Notes under the pieces: model-generated
Told to the model about the DNA's origin: nothing
What the model saw: only the letters and a program-made list of their open reading frames with translations
Database searches by the model: none
Shown here: piece by piece, positions 32,201-41,318 of the stretch
Position numbering within the stretch: position 1 is the first letter of the stretch
Layout: the number at the start of each line of letters is the position of its first letter
Translations under genes and position numbers: made by a program
NCBI RefSeq assembly: GCF_002736105.1
Contig: NZ_CP024123.1
Coordinates: forward strand, 2,410,001-2,474,000
Length of the DNA: 64,000 nucleotides
Direction of reading: 5' to 3'
Origin: Solibacillus sp. R5-41
Lineage (GTDB): Bacteria > Bacillota > Bacilli > Bacillales_A > Planococcaceae

Positions 32201-32545
32201 AATTATTTGTCGTTAACAAACTGAAGAATGCCTAATTTATCAAGGTTTCAACTGAAAAAAACAGCCACAACCACTGGTGCTGGTCGTTTACAATCCTCAC
32301 ACTGCAATACAGAATTCATATTTTCACTCTTTTCTGGACATGGAAAAAAGAGCACTGAATAAGTAGTACTCTTCCATTACATAGCAATATAGAGCCCCTC
32401 GGATTTATAAAATTCTTAGAACATAGGAAGTTTCGGGCTTTGCCTTCCTACCTCCCTTTGATTGTAAATAATACTTACGTTTACTGTGCGTGGATGCCAG
32501 GGCTTTTTTTATGTTCAGTTACACACCAGCTGCATATTCACGGAT
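32201..32545. other. Intergenic stretch with decayed hairpins
   Basis: Apart from terminator-like fragments (aaaaaacagccacaaccact near 32257) no gene can be recognised in these 345 bases. Confidence 0.4.
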
Positions 32546-33361
32546 TTAACGCCAAATTAGTTCCTTTGTAAATCTCACGGAATTCGTTATATACCCATCA
32601 ACTAATAATTTGCGAACTCGTTTCTGTTCGAATTTTTCAATTATTGGTATATTGAAATATACGTGAATTTTTTTGTCAGCCTCGTGTAAACGCTTCACTA
32701 TTTTTTCCGATACAACTAGAGATTCTAAGCCAATCAATTCATAATCATTTTCTACTGCATCTTTAAGTGAGAATTCACTATTTTTGTAGAGGCGAACAAG
32801 TGGGATAGATGGGGCGATTTCTTTTATTTTTTCCAAACTTTCCGTCTCAAATGATGCAATGGTTATGAGCTCTTTATCTAGTAAATCGTATTTTTTCAAG
32901 AGTGAAATCAATTTAGTTTCCACTAAAAGCTTCCCATCTACTGATCTTGTTTCGATATAATAATGCATATTTTGACCAAACTTTTGGAATACTTCTTCTA
33001 ACTTAGGAATTGGTGCCCTATGACCATTCTTTACTGTTTCAAATTGGGAAAGTTGTTTCCATGTCAGATCATTTACCTCACCTGTACCTGTTGTTGTACG
33101 GTCTATATCAACATCGTGCATTGGTACAAGTACACCGTCACTTGTCATACGTATATCTATCTCAATCCAGTTTGCACCGTCTTTTATAGATTGCTCATAT
33201 GCTTCGATGGTATTTTCATTGAATTGATCTACCGCCCCTCTGTGTGCAATAATCAAAGCTTCATTACTTACCTTTTCCACATCTTTACTATTAGGATTAT
33301 AAAAGTAAAAAAGGACCGCTACGCTAAAAAATATTGCAAAACAAGTAAATATCCTAATCAT
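32546..33361 (-). CDS. Glycerophosphodiester phosphodiesterase, membrane-anchored
   Basis: The protein has an N-terminal hydrophobic helix (IRIFTCFAIFFSVAVLFYFY), acting as signal or anchor, then a GDPD TIM barrel. Motifs are LIIAHRGAVDQFNENTIEAYE and WIEIDIRMTSDGVLVPMHDVDIDRTTTGTGEV, giving the catalytic histidines and calcium-binding Glu/Asp, with YIETRS further on. It hydrolyses glycerophosphodiesters (phospholipid or teichoic-acid turnover) outside the cytoplasm. The start ATG 33361 has an AGGGGA site. The gene is flanked by about 100-bp direct repeats carrying integrase-like tails. Confidence 0.9.
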   Translation of the reverse strand: MIRIFTCFAIFFSVAVLFYFYNPNSKDVEKVSNEALIIAHRGAVDQFNENTIEAYEQSIKDGANWIEIDIRMTSDGVLVPMHDVDIDRTTTGTGEVNDLTWKQLSQFETVKNGHRAPIPKLEEVFQKFGQNMHYYIETRSVDGKLLVETKLISLLKKYDLLDKELITIASFETESLEKIKEIAPSIPLVRLYKNSEFSLKDAVENDYELIGLESLVVSEKIVKRLHEADKKIHVYFNIPIIEKFEQKRVRKLLVDGYITNSVRFTKELIWR

Positions 33362-33540
33362 CAAACAATTCCCCTGACTAATTCATGAAATATTTCCATT
33401 AAGGACATCGGAATAAAGCCTTCCTAATTTTATCTTATGCACTGAGATTTACTTTTATATTTCAAGCTAAAAACCTCTTTTCATGCTACCCAATATATTA
33501 GCAATATCACAATTATCCGCTGACAGTTAATTTGTATCTT

Positions 33541-33665
33541 GCGCTTGGATATACACCTGAAACAGTATGTAACATATGCCAATTCATTTGAAAAAGATGA
33601 AATCGAAATAGAGTGAATTTGGGGTACATCATTTATTGCATGAAAATCATGGTCTGTTTGCAAAT
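33541..33665 (+). pseudogene. Probable tyrosine-recombinase C-terminal remnant, copy 2 of a direct repeat
   Basis: LGYTPETV, then a one-base frame change, then TYANSFEKDEIEIE and stop at 33616. The following ggggtacatcatttattgca matches the sequence after copy 1 at 32154-32200. The remaining bases 33365-33540 and 33666-33967 hold no recognisable gene, only the terminator-like caccca-caataatca-tgggtg near 33727. Confidence 0.4.
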
Positions 33666-33967
33666 GATTTATTGTTGTGAACAATTCGTAAAAACCGTGA
33701 AATATCAAGCTTTTAACCGCAAAAAAACACCCACAATAATCATGGGTGCCTTGTATTATTTATGATAACCACTTAGGAGGCGTGTTTTTGCTCCAGAGTT
33801 CAATTAGGTTGGCAATGAATAGTTTTTTATTGTTCGCCCCTTTGATTATCGACGTTTGGAATTATTAGAATTTCTATCGCTTTTACTTTCGTATATTATA
33901 ACATATCGAATTGAGGTACTTTTGTGGTACTGATAATTTAAGTTATGAAATAACAATAGAAATAAAA

Positions 33968-34004
33968 ATAAGCCCTCCACACAAGTGGAAGGGCTGTTTT
34001 TAAT
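33968..34004. terminator. Intrinsic terminator after the MBL-Excalibur gene
   Basis: AGCCCTTCCAC-ttgt-GTGGAGGGCT followed on the minus strand by TATTTTTATTTC; the plus strand also has a T run. Confidence 0.8.
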
Positions 34005-34009
34005 AAATT

Positions 34010-35608
34010 TTATTCACAGGCATGTCCGTCGCCGTCACCATCCATTTTAGATTGGTATGCTGGGTGACCTCTTTTCACTCCATCAGGATAATCTACTTTT
34101 AATTCCGAACAATTTTTATATGTTTTTACCGGAGGTGTAGTAACTGGCGGCGGTGTTGGGGTAACCGGCAGAACTGGTTCTGGATCAGGTATTGGTGTTA
34201 CCGTTTCTGACTCACAAGCCCAACCATCGTTATCACCATCATGTTTAAGCTCATAAGCTGCATGACCAACAGGTACACCACTTGGATAAACTGCTTTTAA
34301 TTCCGTACAGTTCTTAAATAAACTTTCAGGTTTTTCTTCTGGTTTAGTAGTCGGTGGTGTTTTATCAACTTCATACTTAAATTCTTTTGCAATTGAGTAA
34401 TCACCACAGTTAATTGTAGCTATAATCGTACCATCTTGAGCAGTTGAATACGCTTTAGCGCCAACAGATTTAATATTAGACATTACCTCTTTATGAGGAT
34501 GACCATAAGAATTGCTAGCACCGTAGCTTAAAATAACAGCTTCTGGATCAACAGCTTTCAAGAATGAAAGTGAGCTACTTGTGTTCGAACCATGATGACC
34601 AGCTTTTAAAATTTCAGCTTGAATTTCCTCGTATTCTTGAATCATTTCAGATTCAACTTCTACACCAGCATCAGCCATTAGTAACACATCATTCGTACAA
34701 TACCCAGCTGCAACAACTAAACTCGCGTCATTATTATCATCTGCGTTTGGATTTGCGTTTAAAATCTGTAAATATGTCTCTGCATCTTCGCTTAAGATAT
34801 CTTCTTCCTCAGGCACAATGTACTTAATATTCTTGTTTTGAATCGTTAAGAGCATGTTCTCGTATGTTTTTGATGTATGTACTTTACCAGAATCAATAAA
34901 ATTGCTAATTGTAAATGCATTTAATACATCAACCATTCCACCAATGTGATCAGCATCCGGATGTGTTGCGATTACATAATCGATTGTTTTGATACCTAAT
35001 GATTTTAAGTAGGCTACCACTTTTTCTCCTGCTGCATCGGTCCCGGCATCGATTAAGGCTGTTTTACCGTTTGGCATTTGAATAAATGTTGAATCACCTT
35101 GTCCTACGTCAATAAAGTGAACTTTCATCGGCTTTTTAGTATTTGGCTTTGATGGAACTTCACCAGTAACTTCTTTAGGTGCTGTAATATTTATCGTTTT
35201 AGAAGATTGATTCCACTTAACTTCTGCGCCTAAAGCTTCACCTATAAAACGTAATGGCACAAGTGTGCTGCCATTAACAACTTGTGCTGGCACATCGATA
35301 TTTACCGTTTTACCATTTACTTTTGTCGCTTTAGAGCCGATTTTCAGCCATATTTTAGTTGTACCTTTTGTTGCGTCAATTGTTTTAGATGTTTGGTCCC
35401 ACTTAACCTCTGCTCCTAAAACTTCAAAAATGCCACGTAACGGCACTAAAGTGCTTCCACCTTTTAATACAGCTTTATTGCTATACGATTGTTTTTCATT
35501 GTTCACATAAATCGTAATGTTACTTGAGGCGTTTGCATCACCTACATTAGCAAAAGAAAATGTAACAGAGAATAGCATTACTGCAAGTATAACTTTTAAA
35601 CTCTTCAT
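34010..35608 (-). CDS. Secreted MBL-fold hydrolase with stalk domain and two Excalibur domains
   Basis: The 532-residue protein has a signal peptide (1-27). A copper-amine-oxidase-N (stalk) domain at about 30-142 has repeats LVPLRGIFEVLGAEVKW and LVPLRFIGEALGAEVKW. A metallo-beta-lactamase domain of the ComEC/Rec2 type (about 162-415) has GQGDSTFIQMPNGKTALIDAG, ATHPDADHIGGM, MADAG and KAGHHGSNTSSS. Two Excalibur calcium-binding motifs follow (DGDNDGWACE and DGDGDGHACE), joined by a proline-rich linker. It probably acts outside the cell as a hydrolase or nuclease bound to the wall. AGGTTT and GGAGG lie before the ATG. Confidence 0.92.
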   Translation of the reverse strand: MKSLKVILAVMLFSVTFSFANVGDANASSNITIYVNNEKQSYSNKAVLKGGSTLVPLRGIFEVLGAEVKWDQTSKTIDATKGTTKIWLKIGSKATKVNGKTVNIDVPAQVVNGSTLVPLRFIGEALGAEVKWNQSSKTINITAPKEVTGEVPSKPNTKKPMKVHFIDVGQGDSTFIQMPNGKTALIDAGTDAAGEKVVAYLKSLGIKTIDYVIATHPDADHIGGMVDVLNAFTISNFIDSGKVHTSKTYENMLLTIQNKNIKYIVPEEEDILSEDAETYLQILNANPNADDNNDASLVVAAGYCTNDVLLMADAGVEVESEMIQEYEEIQAEILKAGHHGSNTSSSLSFLKAVDPEAVILSYGASNSYGHPHKEVMSNIKSVGAKAYSTAQDGTIIATINCGDYSIAKEFKYEVDKTPPTTKPEEKPESLFKNCTELKAVYPSGVPVGHAAYELKHDGDNDGWACESETVTPIPDPEPVLPVTPTPPPVTTPPVKTYKNCSELKVDYPDGVKRGHPAYQSKMDGDGDGHACE

Positions 35609-35697
35609 AATAAACCTCCATGTATTTGTTGTACGCCCTAATTATGGTACGTAATGAGATATTTAGCAATAGTAATAGTCAGTACTGAAAATCAAAA

Positions 35698-35728
35698 ACC
35701 TTCCACAATCAATAATTTGTGGAAGGGG
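35698..35728 (-). terminator. Intrinsic terminator for the DUF4362 gene region
   Basis: CCTTCCACAA-attattga-TTGTGGAAGG followed on the minus strand by TTTTTGATTTT. Confidence 0.75.
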
Positions 35729-35764
35729 TCCCATCAGAAAAACGCGGATTTACAACGTTAAGAA
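35725..35764 (+). repeat. Left arm of a 40-bp inverted repeat flanking two genes
   Basis: ggggtcccatcagaaaaacg followed by cggatttacaacgttaagaa is the reverse complement, with a few mismatches, of 37701-37744. The two arms enclose a 2-kb segment with the DUF4362 lipoprotein and the stalk-domain protein. Confidence 0.6.
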
Positions 35765-35935
35765 ATATACACGATTTTATGCTAAGTGAAAAACAAACCA
35801 AACAAGTAAAAATACTGCTACATCAACCGTTTATGCCACCTGTATAAAAAGACGTATAAACAATGTTCATAGGAAAAACCACGAAACGTTGATGTCACAA
35901 CATTTCGTGGCTTTTGGTGGCTTCCCAAACTTTTA

Positions 35936-36003
35936 TTTGGGAACGTTATTTTGTTTAGTTATGTATACGTTATAAATCCTTGTTTCACTAAAGTCCCTGT
36001 TAG
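35936..36003 (+). repeat. Direct repeat downstream of the lipoprotein gene, copy 1
   Basis: tttgggaacgttattttgtt, then atgtatacgttat and cactaaagtccctgtta, are repeated with few changes at 36566-36634 after the stalk-domain gene. The repeat lies at the 3' end of each of two neighbouring minus-strand genes. Confidence 0.65.
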
Positions 36004-36410
36004 TTGAATTTATTCTGAATTGATAATAACTCGAAATCCCCAATAAAATTCCCAGTACATTCGCTGAGAATATATTTTTGTGTTTCTTCTTCAGTTTCAA
36101 CTATTACTTTTTTGCAATTATATTCTGAAACAAAATCACCATCTACACTATGAGAAACATTTACTTGTACACCATCGAACGTTAATGTCATAACTCCTCG
36201 TTGACCCTCTATCCCATACTGAATATATTTTACTTTTGCTTCGTTTTGATTTTCTACATTCTTAACAAATCTGTCTAACCCCCCTAAATTTTGAATATCA
36301 TTGTGGTTATTTATCACTTCTTCAACTTTCTTTGGTTCTTGAGAACATCCAACTAATGCAAAACACAATAATAAAGTAAATACCTTTTTTATAATTAACA
36401 CTTCTTTCAA
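36000..36410 (-). CDS. DUF4362 lipoprotein
   Basis: The 136-residue protein has a lipoprotein signal peptide with lipobox LVGC and a DUF4362 domain (NHNDIQNLGGLDRFVKNVENQNEAKVKYIQYGIEGQRGVMTLTFDGVQVNV). It should be anchored to the outer face of the membrane; the function of the family is unknown. The start is uncertain: TTG 36410 has no clear ribosome site, and AGAAGTG lies inside the frame, so an internal start a few codons downstream is possible. Confidence 0.8.
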   Translation of the reverse strand: MKEVLIIKKVFTLLLCFALVGCSQEPKKVEEVINNHNDIQNLGGLDRFVKNVENQNEAKVKYIQYGIEGQRGVMTLTFDGVQVNVSHSVDGDFVSEYNCKKVIVETEEETQKYILSECTGNFIGDFELLSIQNKFN

Positions 36411-36565
36411 TTAGACATTAAATTTAAAATAAAGTTTCAAATCCTTGTTCAACTAACTTACACCGTTAGTTGAACAAGAAATACACCCCAAATGAGGTTT
36501 GGGGACATACTGATCATAAGCAGCCCCCCCATTCAATTGAATGGAGGTGATTCCCTAACTTGCGT

Positions 36566-36634
36566 TTGGGAACGTTATTTTGTTTATTGATGTATACGTT
36601 ATTCGTTCTGGTTGCACTAAAGCTCCTGTTAACA
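36566..36634 (+). repeat. Direct repeat downstream of the stalk-domain gene, copy 2
   Basis: This is the partner of 35936-36003: tttgggaacgttattttgtt and atgtatacgttatt, with cactaaagctcctgttaac near its end. Confidence 0.65.
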
Positions 36635-36659
36635 CAATAAGAAAACACCTTTGTCTACT

Positions 36660-37505
36660 TTATGGAACTGTATTAATAATAACCGTTACAAAGCCGCTCA
36701 CCGAAGCTCTATCAATTAATTGATCAATGGCTTGTCCTGCGGGATCACTAAACAAATACCATTGATTTTCAGTAGGCACATGAATCAAAGTTTGGGGTGG
36801 AAGGGGCAACTTTTCATCATAACCTCGAACTAAATTATAGATATCAAAACGTTCTACGCTGTTCCCTTCTTGGTCTAGAAAATCATATTGACCACCTTTA
36901 TAATACCCCCCAGTTGTGATGCTATGAACTGACCATGTGTAATCTGAAGGCGGTTCGACCTTACTTCCTTTGTTTTCTATAAAAATATTATAAATGGCTT
37001 CGTTATAACCATTTCCTTTGATTTGCTGTATTACTCCGCCCATTGTCGCATGATATTCATACTGTAATGCTTTTACTATTACACCATCTATAACGAATGG
37101 CTTTGTATCAATCGTCACTATGCCGTTTTTGTAATCAACGTTACTGCCAAATGTTTCGGCAATAAAACGCATCGGAACAAAAGTACGATTATTCTTCATG
37201 TATGGCTTTACATCAAGAAGTTCCGTTTTACCGTTTTTCACCACTTTATTGCTATTAAGTTTTAAGATTACTTTCATATCGTTTTTAGTAAGTGTGACTT
37301 GCGAATCCGACCATTTGACGTTGGCTCCTAAATTTTCACTAATAACACGTAATGGAACCATTGTCCGGTTACTCTTACTTTCGGGATTCACATCGGATAC
37401 AATCGTAACACCGTCAATTTTTATTTGAGTGGTCGCCGCATAAGTAGGTGATGATGTAATGATTAGAATCATAACAAGTAAAATTCCTGAAAATACTTTT
37501 TTCAT
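36660..37505 (-). CDS. Secreted protein with copper-amine-oxidase-N (stalk) domain
   Basis: A signal peptide (1-23, LVMILIITSSPTYAATT) leads into two beta-sheet stalk repeats (MVPLRVISENLGANVKWSD and FVPMRFIAETFGSNVDYKN). A roughly 140-residue C-terminal domain follows, with beta character (YNIFIENKGSKVEPPSDYTWSVHSI), resembling an extracellular DUF4352-like immunoglobulin fold. It is probably a wall or surface protein. The upstream region has AAGGAG. It lies between the arms of an inverted repeat with the DUF4362 gene. Confidence 0.85.
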   Translation of the reverse strand: MKKVFSGILLVMILIITSSPTYAATTQIKIDGVTIVSDVNPESKSNRTMVPLRVISENLGANVKWSDSQVTLTKNDMKVILKLNSNKVVKNGKTELLDVKPYMKNNRTFVPMRFIAETFGSNVDYKNGIVTIDTKPFVIDGVIVKALQYEYHATMGGVIQQIKGNGYNEAIYNIFIENKGSKVEPPSDYTWSVHSITTGGYYKGGQYDFLDQEGNSVERFDIYNLVRGYDEKLPLPPQTLIHVPTENQWYLFSDPAGQAIDQLIDRASVSGFVTVIINTVP

Positions 37506-37700
37506 TTTTTGATAACTCCTTTTTTAAATGTAAATATCCCCCAAGAGGTTAATTGTTGAGACCTTAAGCCTTTAAAAATAACCAAAACCTTTACTGCTAA
37601 TGCACTAATTCAATATAGGTTTATAAAATTCCTTCATTCCTAGATATTTGCTAAGTTAGTTGAGGTACAAACCTTCCCAAGGCGTCGTTTGGTAACCATT

Positions 37701-37744
37701 CTTTCCTTAACGTTGTAAATCCGCATTATTCTGACGGGACCCTT
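37701..37744 (-). repeat. Right arm of the 40-bp inverted repeat
   Basis: ctttccttaacgttgtaaat followed by ccgcattattctgacgggac mirrors 35725-35764. Confidence 0.6.
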
Positions 37745-37757
37745 TGAAGGTCTTTTG

Positions 37758-37961
37758 TTATACTCTATAACCTGGTACTTCATATGTCTGACCATCAATT
37801 TCGATTCCCTTCAATTCCGCTAAGTTAATTCCTATCTGTGCATCTTCGAAAAATAACATGCTTACTCCATTAATAATCATTACTTCAATTTCGGGTAAAT
37901 AAAGATTGCTCTCAAACTCGTAGCCCCCAGTGTTGTTTGCATTAAATTTATATTTATACAT
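37758..37961 (-). CDS. Small hypothetical protein, 67 residues
   Basis: The product is beta-rich (YEFESNLYLPEIEVMIINGVSMLFFEDAQIGINLAEL) with an AGGGGAGAG site before the ATG. It lies 36 bases downstream of the 90-residue gene in the same direction; the two probably form an operon. No family is recognised. Confidence 0.55.
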   Translation of the reverse strand: MYKYKFNANNTGGYEFESNLYLPEIEVMIINGVSMLFFEDAQIGINLAELKGIEIDGQTYEVPGYRV

Positions 37962-37997
37962 TTCTCTCCCCTTTTTTGAAATCCAGTTTACATGATG

Positions 37998-38270
37998 CTA
38001 TTTCCAATAACGGTTTTCGTCCTCCATCGCTCTTATCACAGCCTCTTCAACCGCTAAAAGTGTATCTTCTTTTGTAGGTCGATTCATACAAGTACCTTCC
38101 GTTGTTTTCCCATCTTCTCTTTCAATTTCGTATCCGGCGGTATAAAATCCTCCCCCAAAAATTTTCAACTCGATGGAAACAAAAGCAGCATAACTTAAAA
38201 GTTCCATGCAATACGTTTCTACATGGTATTCTCCGGTTGGTTTTAAAAAAGAATTTGATAGTGCATACAT
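37998..38270 (-). CDS. Small hypothetical protein, 90 residues
   Basis: The product (MYALSNSFLKPTGEYHVETYCMELL...NRPTKEDTLLAVEEAVIRAMEDENRYWK) is soluble. GGGGGTGAG precedes the ATG. It is followed closely by another small gene. Such pairs are common in mobile or contact-dependent immunity regions, but no evidence here identifies a toxin. Confidence 0.55.
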   Translation of the reverse strand: MYALSNSFLKPTGEYHVETYCMELLSYAAFVSIELKIFGGGFYTAGYEIEREDGKTTEGTCMNRPTKEDTLLAVEEAVIRAMEDENRYWK

Positions 38271-38722
38271 TGTCTCACCCCCTTATATGCCAAGTTACAA
38301 TAAAATGGTAAAATAATCTATAAAAGGTATCAAAATTTCTTTTTAGGTATTATTGTGAAGAAAATTACTTAAACAATTTGGAAGTTTGGTTTAATAAGCG
38401 CCTAGAAAAAAAGACAGTACCTATTTATTTTAGGTACTGTCTCTTTTTCTTGTTACTTTCACTATTTCAAACCATTAGAATAAAGTTTGATTATAAATTA
38501 ATCTAAACTCTTAATAACACAGCATATAAAAAGCTATAGCTTTGAATAAAGATTGATCGAAATTAAATACAATTATTAATATAACATTATTTTCTTGATT
38601 TTAATAAGGTCCAAACAGTGTAACTTGGTTATATACCGGTAGTTATCAATCGTTGTCATCTGGTTGATCTGGGGGACTATTTACTTTTTTTAGCAAAAGG
38701 GTCAGTCCCTATACTTAAATTT
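38271..38722. other. Intergenic stretch with one bidirectional terminator
   Basis: About 450 AT-rich bases hold only the hairpin GACAGTACCTA-tttatttt-TAGGTACTGTC (38413-38441), which has T runs on both strands. No coding frame is convincing. Confidence 0.55.
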
Positions 38723-39559
<837 letters not shown>

Positions 39560-39889
39560 ATAATTCCTCCTAGTTTTTCTCATACATAATCCCATTTAAA
39601 ACACTTCTCCTTCCTCATGACGCATCCACTTGATTATCTCCTAATGCGTCACATCCCTACATACCCCATGTTTAAACAAATCTCTTACTTTTGCCCTAAC
39701 ATCACAAATTATAATAGCGCACAACTGAGGTAGTTCCATTATATCAATTTTTTATATTTTTGGTAATTTATTTTAATTATTTAATATTTTAGTAAAATAT
39801 CTTAAAGTATATTAATGACCTTCGATTATACTGTTTTACTGTAAATAAAAAGTTGTCGTTTAATTAATCTTTATTAAATACGGTAGCTA
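39560..39889. other. AT-rich intergenic stretch
   Basis: About 330 bases upstream of the F5/8-C gene and downstream of cassette copy 2. It presumably contains the promoter of the former; nothing else is recognisable. Confidence 0.45.
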
Positions 39890-40240
39890 TTATTTATTCA
39901 TACGACCAATAATCAACTGCTCTACTTGCGTTTTTAAAGCTTGTTTTGCATAGCGTAATGTAATGTCTTCACCAACCGTAGCAACTACCACATCACTAAA
40001 ATGCTCATCAATTTTAACCCATTTCACAACGCGTATTTTATCTTTAGCCAGCAAACGCTTTTGGTTTAAATAATCATTACGCACACTTTTTAGTATGTTA
40101 TCTATGATTGGTAAATAAATTTTTTTCATCTTCATTTGTTCGGTTTGTTCCATCTTACTGTAGTCCGTTTGAAGTGACTGAACAGCTAAATCTAATACCA
40201 AATATTCATGCACTAATTGACGATGGTCAATACTTAACAT
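39890..40240 (-). CDS. Partner protein of a small SOS-type cassette, copy 2
   Basis: The 116-residue protein is a paralogue of 24735-25115: RQLVHEYLVLDLAVQSLQTD, then DNILKSVRNDYLNQKRLLAKDKIRVVKW and VEQLI. It is mostly helical with a short beta segment. Its start overlaps the stop of the 73-residue gene by one base (TAATG). Function is unknown. I recall the family near YolD/UvrX genes, but neither is present here. Confidence 0.6.
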   Translation of the reverse strand: MLSIDHRQLVHEYLVLDLAVQSLQTDYSKMEQTEQMKMKKIYLPIIDNILKSVRNDYLNQKRLLAKDKIRVVKWVKIDEHFSDVVVATVGEDITLRYAKQALKTQVEQLIIGRMNK

Positions 40241-40461
40241 TAGATTACCATCCCTTCTTTACGAATCACTGGAACAGCAGCAAGAACATTATCGATAATA
40301 AAAGTACGCTTTGCCTGTTTCGTAAAACAAAATGCCTGAAACTTACCACCAATCATTTTGATTATTTTAATACGTCGTTTACTAATGACACCATCTTTTG
40401 CTATATACATTAAGTCGATCAATTGATTGCGTTGCATAGCTTTTATTATTTGTTCTTTCAT
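40240..40461 (-). CDS. Small WYL-like regulator, cassette copy 2
   Basis: The 73-residue protein is strongly similar to 25112-25333 over its whole length (MKEQIIKAMQRNQLIDLMYI, SKRRIKIIKMIGGKFQAFCF, RTFIIDNVLAAVPVI). The ribosome site is GAGGGG. It is the first gene of the cassette, directly downstream of a promoter overlapped by two LexA-like boxes. Confidence 0.65.
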   Translation of the reverse strand: MKEQIIKAMQRNQLIDLMYIAKDGVISKRRIKIIKMIGGKFQAFCFTKQAKRTFIIDNVLAAVPVIRKEGMVI

Positions 40462-40473
40462 TGTTATCCCCTC

Positions 40474-40521
40474 ATAAAACAGAACATTTGTCTGTTTGTA
40501 TTATACGCACATTTGTTCTCT
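40474..40521 (-). promoter_or_regulatory. Promoter with two LexA-like boxes upstream of cassette copy 2
   Basis: On the minus strand GAACAAATGTGC is followed by the -10 box TATAAT and then GACAAATGTTC, so two DinR/LexA-like sites (consensus GAAC-n4-GTTC) bracket the -10 box. The same arrangement precedes copy 1. LexA binding would block transcription until DNA damage. Confidence 0.6.
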
Positions 40522-40655
40522 TTTAAAAGAGGTAATATCAAGAAATTTGAAATAAGCCCTTACTTTTTATCAGATAACTAATACAGTTGTCTGCTTTTTA
40601 TTATGTACTTCTCAAAACATTGCTAATAAAATGGAAAAGAAGGAGTATGGTACAT

Positions 40656-41240
40656 ATGATAAAGACCTTAACAGGATTGGTGACTAAATCTATTAATACT
40701 AAGTCTGGGGTGCCCATAACTGAACCCTGGAGTTCTTCAATGTATTTTAATGCACCAATGGAAAAGCGTGTTCGTTTTTCAACAGATTATTTTAGAGAAG
40801 TTCGAGTGGAAGGAATTCAAAAGTTTATTAATAACCTCACGCTAGATGATCCCACTGTTGATCTATTCATTTCTTTAGAATACGATAATAAAAAGAATTA
40901 CATCCCTCTTAACTTATCCAAGCGTATACGCTTAGTTAATTGGAAAGAATATAAACTTACAAGTGAAGAGATTGATTTTTATGAAGGCTTTGGTAAGATT
41001 GCATTAATAAAAAATGTAGCAGTAAATGACATCATTTTATTTACAATAGATGTGCTTCTCAACAAAAATAGACGTGCCTCTAATGCTGGATTTTTTATTG
41101 TCACAAGTAAGTATTTAATTTATTTTGGAACAAGTGGGGACGTAATCAATATACTTTCTACAAATCCTATAAATATTAAAAACCTAAAAATGAATTATAA
41201 AGGTATTTTTGATACTTTTTATGATGAACCTTTAAGCTAA
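40656..41240 (+). CDS. Hypothetical protein at the prophage edge, 194 residues
   Basis: The start ATG 40656 follows AAGGAG. The product is soluble and basic/aromatic (SGVPITEPWSSSMYFNAPMEKRVRF, TVDLFISLEYDNKKNYIPLNL, FYEGFGKIALIKNVAVNDIILFTIDVL), with a PH-like beta pattern near its end (NAGFFIVTSKYLIYFGTSGDVINIL). No family is recognised. It faces the leftward prophage genes and could be a lysogenic-conversion gene or the first host gene beyond the prophage. Confidence 0.55.
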   Translation: MIKTLTGLVTKSINTKSGVPITEPWSSSMYFNAPMEKRVRFSTDYFREVRVEGIQKFINNLTLDDPTVDLFISLEYDNKKNYIPLNLSKRIRLVNWKEYKLTSEEIDFYEGFGKIALIKNVAVNDIILFTIDVLLNKNRRASNAGFFIVTSKYLIYFGTSGDVINILSTNPINIKNLKMNYKGIFDTFYDEPLS

Positions 41241-41267
41241 CTTCAGTAATTAAATATGTAAACGCAA

Positions 41268-41307
41268 AAAGCCCGCCACTACTGCATTTAACAGTGTGAC
41301 GGGCTTT
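41268..41307. terminator. Bidirectional terminator at the left end of the prophage late operon
   Basis: AAAGCCCGCCAC...GTGTGACGGGCTTT pairs over 12 bases with T/A-rich flanks; it ends both the endolysin transcript and the 40656-41240 gene. Confidence 0.75.
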
Positions 41308-41318
41308 GAATTTAAAAC

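Noticed and set aside
33481-33708. 75-codon minus-strand frame
   Set aside because: It is antisense to the integrase-like remnant and lacks a ribosome site.
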